A stretch of DNA of 38,400 nt from Dehalococcoidia bacterium (lineage in GTDB: Bacteria > Chloroflexota > Dehalococcoidia > Tepidiformales > Tepidiformaceae). Shown here piece by piece: positions 33,801 through 38,400 of this stretch. The stretch is from assembly GCA_022826585.1 (NCBI GenBank), contig JAJDUR010000125.1, positions 1 to 38,400 on the forward strand. The letters run 5' to 3'. The notes under the pieces are model-generated. The model did not search any database, was not told the origin of the DNA, and saw only the letters and a list, made by a program, of their open reading frames with translations. Numbering within the stretch: the first letter of the stretch is position 1; each line of letters starts with the position of its first letter. The translations under genes were made by a program, and so were the position numbers.

Positions 33801-33969
33801 TGTTCGCCAACCGCGCGAACTCCAGCGCCCCGCACAGGTTCGAGTCGGTCAGGGCGAGGGCCGTGCAGCCATACGCCTTCGCCTGCGCCAGCAGCTCGTG
33901 GCTGTGCGAGGCGCCCTCGCCGAAGGAGTAGAAGCTCCGCGCGTGCAGCTCGATGTACCCCGTGGCCAC
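30829..33969 (-). CDS. dnaE2: Error-prone DNA polymerase DnaE2 (ImuC)
   Basis: Protein of 1046 residues of the C-family polymerase III alpha group, DnaE2/ImuC branch, which carries out mutagenic translesion synthesis together with ImuB. The PHP domain opens with ELHARSFYSFGEGAS, where the usual second His of the HxH motif is Arg11. The polymerase palm motif PDIDLDF has Asp398, Asp400 and Asp402. The C-terminal OB domain (VAGWPIARQHPRGKEG, VTIEDETGEVQVILWP) is present. It lacks the long C-terminal tau-binding region of the replicative DnaE, as expected. It starts with GTG at 33969, 13 bp after the imuB stop, with GGGAGCG upstream, and should be co-transcribed from the SOS-type promoter. Confidence 0.93.
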   Translation of the reverse strand: MATGYIELHARSFYSFGEGASHSHELLAQAKAYGCTALALTDSNLCGALEFARLANSLGVQPITGGELTLTDGSRLVLLAKTREGYANLSRLFTLANATDRREPRFDPAHLPGHAGGLLLLTGGRDGHLAWLLREGRQREAGELLHRYREWYGHDSAYVELQQNFLQGDTSRNRELAELAREAGVPLVATNDVLYHDPERYRLQHALAAAKRNTTIDRALPFIKPNDHFCLKPPAEMARLFREYPEAIANTQRIAELCRFNLSTDLGYTLPDPQVPAGHTPESYLRRLCEEAARRRYGGLTEPVRERLEEEFGLIERHHLAGFLLLYREIARLARLIMEERGLAHPDTPLEERPPGRGRGSSVALLVGYLTGISHVDPLRWNLTLERFMPEDMQTLPDIDLDFPRALRDELIARVHQHFGAEYAVLAGAIATYSHKGIIQDLGKALGLPREDLRLLSKQIQSHDGGLRAAMLELPAFRERVDAPGWRELTELAPQLLHAPRGLGQHVGGMVLSDSPIPGMVPIRDGAIEGRFIMDWNKDSVADANFAKIDLLSLPVLDQIEEALDLIEAREGTRPDLSRIDPEDPNVYDLINEGRGKGVFLLQSPAQLKIAQRLLSRNLLDLAYQVALIRPGVGVQGSAVSKFIERHRHGVEWSYDHPLEERALARGYGVIIWQEQVVQLVMDVAGMTAAEADELRRAFARPQGEHLIEMQRRRFLVGARSRGVPGEVAETIFAKINGHYMFPESHSHAFAITAYQAAWLKRYHPLEFFVALVNNQPMGFYPLETLKEDARRFGAPFLNPCVNRSEVRAIPDNGCVRLGLQIVKDVGEAAAELIVAERERNGPYAGAGDLVRRTGVKPQAAQSLVEAGAFDAIVPNRRMALWDAGLSTPPSRGGQRAFPATGPGRPALPDLSEYEKMTGEYRVLGVYPRGHLMEFVRPTLPAGVTPCAEVEGMADGTALRVAGWPIARQHPRGKEGTVFVTIEDETGEVQVILWPRIHARHRRELRSQVLLIRGKVSRWDGTTTVTVSHVEPVGTGVPMPDAHDWH

Positions 33970-33982
33970 GGAAGCGCTCCCG

Positions 33983-35428
33983 CTAACACGCCTGCTGATA
34001 CCAGCGCTCCTCGCGCTGGTCGCGGAAGAGCGTGACCTGCCGCCCGTCCTCGCGGCTGACGCGGTAGTAGGCGCGCGTCATCGGCGCCGGCAGCCACCAG
34101 AGGTCGAAGCTCCAGCGATCCTCGATGCGGGAGACCCGCTGCCACCCCCGCTCCAGCCGCACCGCTACGGGCAGGCCGTCCGGCCCCTCCTCGACCGCCA
34201 CCGGGGTGGGCAGGGCGAGTGGCCGCATCGCGTCCCGTCCGGACGGGTCGAGCGGCACCTGCAGCACGCGCATCTCCGGGGCCGGGTGCCAGGGCGCGAT
34301 CGGGGCCATCCGGTAGAGCGCCGGCCCGCCCTCCAGCCGCGCCTGCAACTGTCGCTCCACCTCCGCCAGGCGGCGTTCGCGCCCCTCGCGCACATTGGGA
34401 AAGAGCCCCATCTGCTCGCCTGCCCCTTCCCCCAGATCGCTGAGCTCCAGCACGAGCTCCTCCACCGGCGCCTCGGGATGGTCGTCCTCCAGCTGCCGCC
34501 GGACGGCGCGCGATGCCGCCTCCCACCTGCCCACCCCGTGCCGGAAATGGAACGACTTCTCCCAGGGGGGCGCCCCGTGCAGGAGGCAGGCCAGGTCCAT
34601 CCGGCTCGCGTACCGCCCCCGCGCCGGGGGCCGGGCGAAGGCGCGCTTCAGGAGCGTATCGATCCCCGCCAGCGCCAGGTCCAGCGAGGTGGAGGCGAAG
34701 GGCAGGGGAATGCGCTCGACTGCCGCCTCCTCGGCTTCGAGGGGAGCGAGGAAGCGGTCGTCAATACCCTGGCTGAGCTCCCAGGCGCGCCTCCCCTCGT
34801 TCCCGAACTGGTCGATCAGCAGCTCCATCCGCATGGCCGCGACGGCGCCCATGGTGTGCAGCCCGAAGCGGATCAGGCCCTCGCGAACGTCGTCCGGGAG
34901 GGGCAGCAGGTCGATGGAGCGCGGCGCGAGGAAGGCGGCCGCGTCGGGAGGGACCGTGACCGCCTCCGGCCCCCTCCCCGTGCGCGCCGCGACGAACGCC
35001 GGGAACTTCGCCTCCGCCACGCCGATCCGCGGCGCCAGGTCGCGGGGGATGGCTTCCCGCAATGCGCGTACGAGCGCGGCCTCGCCGCCGTGCAGCGCCT
35101 CGAGGCCGTCGAGCCCCACGTAGGCCGTGCCCGGCTCCGCCCCCTCCACCCGGTCGCTCACCCCTTGCAGGGCGGTGAGCGCCTGCCGGAACACGCGCCG
35201 GTATGCGGGCTCGTCCGCCTCCAGGACGGTTGTCTCGGGATGCCGTGAGAGCGCCTCCTCCAGCGTCATCCCCGCCGCCACCCCGGAGGTTTCGGGAAAG
35301 GTATCCGCCACCAGCGGCTTCCCCCCCGAGCGGTCCACGATCACGGCGGGGCTTCCCCGCAAGTGAGGCTGCCGTCTCAGCTCGACCTTCGCCCTGAGAT
35401 GGCTGATGAGCACGCAGGCGACCCGCAA
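33983..35428 (-). CDS. imuB: ImuB, catalytically inactive Y-family polymerase-like protein
   Basis: Protein of 481 residues of the ImuB branch of Y-family polymerases, an adaptor that recruits DnaE2 to stalled forks. The N-terminal VACVLISHLRAKVE aligns with the VDMDAFFASVE segment of active polymerases, but both Asp are lost (Leu7, Ser9). The second site, normally SIDE, reads VGLDG with the Glu missing, so it should be inactive. A beta-clamp motif, QMGLF (from Gln339), is present, matching how ImuB holds the sliding clamp. The C-terminal half is the usual ImuB-specific region. TTG 35428 has GGGAGAA upstream at a fitting distance. No imuA gene is in the cassette; the next gene upstream is the divergent MMPL exporter. 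Confidence 0.92.
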   Translation of the reverse strand: MRVACVLISHLRAKVELRRQPHLRGSPAVIVDRSGGKPLVADTFPETSGVAAGMTLEEALSRHPETTVLEADEPAYRRVFRQALTALQGVSDRVEGAEPGTAYVGLDGLEALHGGEAALVRALREAIPRDLAPRIGVAEAKFPAFVAARTGRGPEAVTVPPDAAAFLAPRSIDLLPLPDDVREGLIRFGLHTMGAVAAMRMELLIDQFGNEGRRAWELSQGIDDRFLAPLEAEEAAVERIPLPFASTSLDLALAGIDTLLKRAFARPPARGRYASRMDLACLLHGAPPWEKSFHFRHGVGRWEAASRAVRRQLEDDHPEAPVEELVLELSDLGEGAGEQMGLFPNVREGRERRLAEVERQLQARLEGGPALYRMAPIAPWHPAPEMRVLQVPLDPSGRDAMRPLALPTPVAVEEGPDGLPVAVRLERGWQRVSRIEDRWSFDLWWLPAPMTRAYYRVSREDGRQVTLFRDQREERWYQQAC

Positions 35429-35481
35429 GGCGTTCTCCCGATGAGCGTCGGTCGGCGGCCTTCGCCGACTGGTCCCTGCAC

Positions 35482-35509
35482 CCTATAGAACATACGTTCC
35501 ACTCGTCAA
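35482..35509 (-). promoter_or_regulatory. SOS-regulated promoter of imuB-dnaE2
   Basis: On the minus strand -35 TTGACG (35504-35509), a 16-bp spacer and -10 TATAGG (35482-35487) form a clear promoter. The spacer contains the whole SOS box, so bound LexA would directly block RNA polymerase. The predicted leader is about 47 bases. Confidence 0.75.
35488..35499. promoter_or_regulatory. LexA/SOS box (GAAC-N4-GTTC)
   Basis: GAACATACGTTC is a perfect match to the GAAC-N4-GTTC LexA site (Cheo-box type) known from Bacillota and Actinomycetota. It lies between imuB-dnaE2 and the MMPL gene, inside the imuB promoter spacer. ImuB and DnaE2 are known SOS genes in other bacteria, which supports this assignment. 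Confidence 0.85.
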
Positions 35510-35557
35510 CCGTGTGAGCAGGCGCACCGGGAGGCGCAGCCCCGGCGTCTCCTCCGA

Positions 35558-35563
35558 TAGAAT
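35558..35563 (+). promoter_or_regulatory. Possible -10 for the MMPL exporter
   Basis: TAGAAT at 35558-35563 matches the -10 consensus in four of six positions and would start transcription around 35570, almost at the ATG (35573). No convincing -35 or Shine-Dalgarno sequence was found, so a near-leaderless message is possible. Confidence 0.35.
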
Positions 35564-35572
35564 TGCGGCGCC

Positions 35573-38047
35573 ATGAACCGTGTGCTCGATAGATTGAGTT
35601 GGCTGATCACGGTCCGCCCCTGGATCACGATCGCCGTCCTTCTGCTCATTACCGTTGTCCTCGCTGCAGGGGCGGGACGGCGCGCGGAGGTGATCGAGGG
35701 CGCCGCCCTGGCGTTCCTTCCTCCCGACCACCGCATTGTCGAAGCCACGAATCAGATCGACGAGCTGTTCGGCGAATCGGGCGACATCACCGTCGCCACC
35801 CTCATCTTTCGCGGGGATGCCCTCACACCCGAGGGGCTCTCCCAGATGGATGGCCTCATCGACCGCATCGCCAGCGACGAGGTGGACCTGCTGGCGCCCG
35901 GCGAAGCAATCATCGCGCCTACGTTGGTGCTCCAGGCCGCGCTTCAGGTTGATGGCTTCGAGTCGATAACGCAGGCGGAAATCGACGCTGCCCGCAGTGA
36001 TCCCGCGATCGGGGGCGCACTCGCGGCGATGACCAGAACCGACGCCGACGGCACGTTCCTCGCCATCGCCACCATCCGGCTGAGCGATGCCGATGAAGTG
36101 AAGGTCGAGGAGGCCGAGCGGCGGATCAGCGAGCTCGCGCTCGGGGATGAGGGTCCGCTGAGCGTGAGCAGCGTATCCCCGGTGGTAGTCGAGGATGAGT
36201 ACAAGGACGCCACGGAATCGGGGACGTTGCCGCTGATCGGCCTGGCGCTTGTGCTCATCGCGGCCCTGATTCTGCTCTTCCTGCGCACCCTCTCCGACCT
36301 GCTCCTCACCCTCCTCGGGCTGCTCTTCGCGCTCATCTGGGTGATCGGCGCGGAGGGTTGGCTCGGGCCGGACGGCCTGGACTTGATCGGTCCGCCGAGT
36401 TCCCTGTCGGCGATGGTCCCGATCATCGTCATCAGCCTTACCGTGGACTATGCGATCCAGGCGGTTTCCCACTACCGCGAGCAGCGAGTTGAGGGAGAGC
36501 CGGTGGTGCAGGCGGTCCGAGTAGGACTGCGCAACGTCACCCTGCCCCTGCTGCTGGCTGCCGTCACGACGATCGTGAGCCTGTTGGCGAATCTGTTCTC
36601 GCCCATCTCGGTGGCCGGCGACTTCGGCATCGTTGCCGGCCTCGGGGTGGGCCTGAGCCTGATCGTCATGCTGACGCTGCTGCCGGCCGGACGCACGATC
36701 ATCGACCGCAGGCGGGAGGCGCGCGGCAAGCTGCCGCCGGTCCGGCCAGTCGCCAACGCCCTGCCGGGCATTGGGCGCCTTGCGGAGGTGCTGGGAACAT
36801 CCGTCACGCGGAGACCGGCGCCCTACATCATCGCCGTGCTCGCCCTGACGGTCGGGATGGGCTTCGCGGCCACCAGGCTCGAGGCCGGATTCAGTGTCCG
36901 CGACATCCTGCCCAGGGGCGGGAACGTGCTGGAGGACCTCGAGGCGCTCGACGGCTTCGGCGGCTCCACGGAGATGGTCAGCGTCCTCGTGGAAGCGGAA
37001 TCGACCGACACCCGCACGTACCTGAACATGCACGATCTCAGGACTGCCTTCGAGGATGAACAACTCCGTCCCCGGGCGGCTGCCGGGCCCATCCATACGT
37101 CCTACGAGCTACTCGTGCACGACTGGACAACCGACAGCGGGGAGCCCGGAGACAAGTATGACCCCGAGCTGGCAGACCTCTTCCACCGGGCCTCGAGCAA
37201 CGTGAGGCTCGATCCCGAGCTGCTACAGGAGTTCCTTGTCGCGCTTGGCGCCAGGGAACCGGCGCTCGCCCATGTCCTCGTCGATAATCCGGAGGGCATC
37301 GATTCACTGCTGGTCCAGTTCCCGGCCTACTCGGGCGACGCCGATGCCACGAGGGCGCTCCAGGAAGAGCTTGAAGCGCTCTGGTTCGGAGAAGACGTGA
37401 GCGTGACCGCTACCTCGCTGGAGGTCATCACGGTCGCGGTCCAGGACGAGATCACCGGCGGCCAGACGGCCGCCATCAGCACGACCATCGCCGTGGCCAT
37501 CGGCATCCTCGCCATCTTCTTCTGGGTAACGCTGCGGCAGCCCGTGCTGGCGTTCGTCGCGGTGGCGCCGGTCGTGCTCGTCCTGATCTGCGTGCTGGGA
37601 ACGATGGCCCTCGTGGGCATCCCCTACACCCTGATCACCTCGATCATCACGGCGCTATCCATCGGAATCGGCGTGGACTACACGATCCACATCATTCATC
37701 GCTACCGCGAAGAGTTCTCCCGCTCGCGCAGCCCCGAGCAGGCGGCCATTCGCACGCTGGCGACCACGGGCTCGGCGCTGCTGGGCTCGGCCCTGACCAC
37801 CGCGCTGGGACTGGGTGCGCTCGTGCTCTCGCCGCTGCTGGCCTCGCAGCAATTCGGCATCACGGCCGCGATCACGATCGCCTACTCGTTGATCATCTCG
37901 ATCCTGCTGGTGCCGCCCGCGATGACGGTCTGGGGGGCGTTCCAGAACATGCGGCTGCGCTCGATGGTGGAACGCACCTGGGCCGACCTCGATGTGGCGA
38001 TCGAGGACGTGCACCGGCGTCACGACCAGCAGCAGGGTTCTACCTAG
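35573..38047 (+). CDS. MMPL/HAE3-family RND transporter
   Basis: Protein of 824 residues of the RND superfamily, MMPL or hydrophobe/amphiphile efflux-3 (HAE3) type, a proton-driven exporter of lipidic or hydrophobic compounds. It has two internally similar halves. Each has one N-terminal helix (residues about 14-35; about 420-440), a large extracytoplasmic loop, and five clustered helices (about 220-380; about 630-800). The proton-relay-type motif occurs in each half: SLTVDYAIQAVSHYREQ around Asp292 and GIGVDYTIHIIHRYREEF around Asp702. The length is about that of HAE3 proteins, with no fused C-terminal domain. It is divergent from the SOS-controlled imuB-dnaE2 cassette; a role in DNA damage is not implied. 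The substrate is unknown. Confidence 0.9.
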   Translation: MNRVLDRLSWLITVRPWITIAVLLLITVVLAAGAGRRAEVIEGAALAFLPPDHRIVEATNQIDELFGESGDITVATLIFRGDALTPEGLSQMDGLIDRIASDEVDLLAPGEAIIAPTLVLQAALQVDGFESITQAEIDAARSDPAIGGALAAMTRTDADGTFLAIATIRLSDADEVKVEEAERRISELALGDEGPLSVSSVSPVVVEDEYKDATESGTLPLIGLALVLIAALILLFLRTLSDLLLTLLGLLFALIWVIGAEGWLGPDGLDLIGPPSSLSAMVPIIVISLTVDYAIQAVSHYREQRVEGEPVVQAVRVGLRNVTLPLLLAAVTTIVSLLANLFSPISVAGDFGIVAGLGVGLSLIVMLTLLPAGRTIIDRRREARGKLPPVRPVANALPGIGRLAEVLGTSVTRRPAPYIIAVLALTVGMGFAATRLEAGFSVRDILPRGGNVLEDLEALDGFGGSTEMVSVLVEAESTDTRTYLNMHDLRTAFEDEQLRPRAAAGPIHTSYELLVHDWTTDSGEPGDKYDPELADLFHRASSNVRLDPELLQEFLVALGAREPALAHVLVDNPEGIDSLLVQFPAYSGDADATRALQEELEALWFGEDVSVTATSLEVITVAVQDEITGGQTAAISTTIAVAIGILAIFFWVTLRQPVLAFVAVAPVVLVLICVLGTMALVGIPYTLITSIITALSIGIGVDYTIHIIHRYREEFSRSRSPEQAAIRTLATTGSALLGSALTTALGLGALVLSPLLASQQFGITAAITIAYSLIISILLVPPAMTVWGAFQNMRLRSMVERTWADLDVAIEDVHRRHDQQQGST

Positions 38048-38098
38048 AGAACCGTACGGGAGCCGCTCGAAGGCTCTGCCCTCACGTCGACCGGCGCC

Positions 38099-38400
38099 CT
38101 AGACGGGGAGCTCGCGCCTCTTCCCGGTGATGACGAACTTTGCCTTCTTGCCCAGGGACATCGAAGGAAACGGGCTGATCGGGGGGATCGAGTCCGAGGG
38201 GGTCACCTCGATGTCGAAGTAGTGCGCGAGCAGCAGCAGGTTGACGGCCATCTGCAACTCCACCCACCGCGAGCCGAGACACGTGTGCGTGCCCAGGCCG
38301 AAGGGAGCATATCCGGGGCTGCGATGCTCCTCACGCGGGGGCAGATAGCGATCGATGTCGAACACCCACGGGTCCGGGAAGACGTCCTTCATGTAGTGCG
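38099..38400 (-). CDS. Cytochrome P450, C-terminal part (partial)
   Basis: Last 100 residues of a cytochrome P450; the start lies beyond the window's right edge. The frame is open through base 38400 (codons for His-Tyr precede the Met-Lys-Asp). The haem loop FGLGTHTCLG matches FxxGxHxCxG, with the Cys as the axial haem ligand. The preceding FPDPWVFDIDRY is the PERF-region segment, and the following helix (WVELQMAVNLLLLAHYF) is the L helix. The substrate is unknown. The gene is convergent with the MMPL exporter, with about 50 bp between stops. Confidence 0.92.
   Translation of the reverse strand, partial: HYMKDVFPDPWVFDIDRYLPPREEHRSPGYAPFGLGTHTCLGSRWVELQMAVNLLLLAHYFDIEVTPSDSIPPISPFPSMSLGKKAKFVITGKRRELPV

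Noticed and set aside
30967-34035. Plus-strand open frame of about 1020 codons opposite dnaE2
   Set aside because: The antisense of a GC-rich gene is often open; the protein has no fold signature while the opposite strand clearly encodes DnaE2.
38060-38080. Short inverted repeat (AGCC...GGCT) between the exporter and P450 genes as a terminator
   Set aside because: The stem is only 4-5 bp with no T-tract; not distinguishable from chance in this base composition.

Overview
The window is very GC-rich, gene-dense bacterial chromosome without tRNA, rRNA, CRISPR or insertion-sequence genes that I can see. Several traits together suggest a free-living aerobic Chloroflexota-like bacterium (inference only; an actinobacterial-type lineage is the main alternative). 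These are a fused two-domain FO synthase for coenzyme F420, an F420-type luciferase-like oxidoreductase, an ImuB/DnaE2 mutasome, an HAE3-type RND exporter, a copper/cytochrome-oxidase assembly operon and tandem-fused CoA transferases. Genes are tightly packed. Many start codons overlap the preceding stop, GTG and TTG starts are common, and no intergenic gap exceeds 300 bp.

Layout. 1-2070: partial tandem CoA transferase. 2087-4481: a CRP/FNR-like palindrome, then ctaG, sco and pcuAC, all serving copper delivery to cytochrome oxidase. 4547-7687: F420-type oxidoreductase, a small tail-anchored protein, a Nudix ADP-sugar hydrolase on the minus strand, and three tandem four-helix membrane paralogues. 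7715-9834 (minus): primary sigma factor and a rhodanese. 9906-13677: methyltransferase, fused cofGH (minus) and a divergent HxlR regulator. 13721-14342 (minus): a higBA toxin-antitoxin pair. 14480-20528: coaE, a MoxR AAA ATPase, a calcineurin-like phosphoesterase, a 1074-residue protein with helical repeats and a C-terminal VWA domain, and a histidine phosphatase. 20541-23786 (minus): purB, a membrane protein, purC and purS, every junction overlapping by 4 bp. 23924-26411: a short-chain dehydrogenase and two duplicated ThuA-like proteins, facing an epoxide hydrolase (26408-27592, minus). 27778-30820: a six-helix membrane protein and a cytoplasmic molybdopterin oxidoreductase. 30829-35428 (minus): imuB-dnaE2 behind a promoter whose spacer contains a perfect SOS box. 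35573-38047: MMPL/HAE3 exporter. 38099-38400 (minus): C-terminal piece of a cytochrome P450.

The best candidate for an under-described system is the MoxR / phosphoesterase / repeat-VWA / histidine-phosphatase cluster (15096-20528). MoxR and VWA proteins usually work together as a remodelling or metal-insertion chaperone, but no recognisable target enzyme lies here, and the N-terminal third of the VWA protein is an array of about eight helical repeats. The clearest regulatory signals are the SOS box inside the imuB promoter, the CRP/FNR palindrome before ctaG, the inverted repeats over the leaderless higBA start, and a recurring extended -10 motif (TGC followed by TAnnAT).
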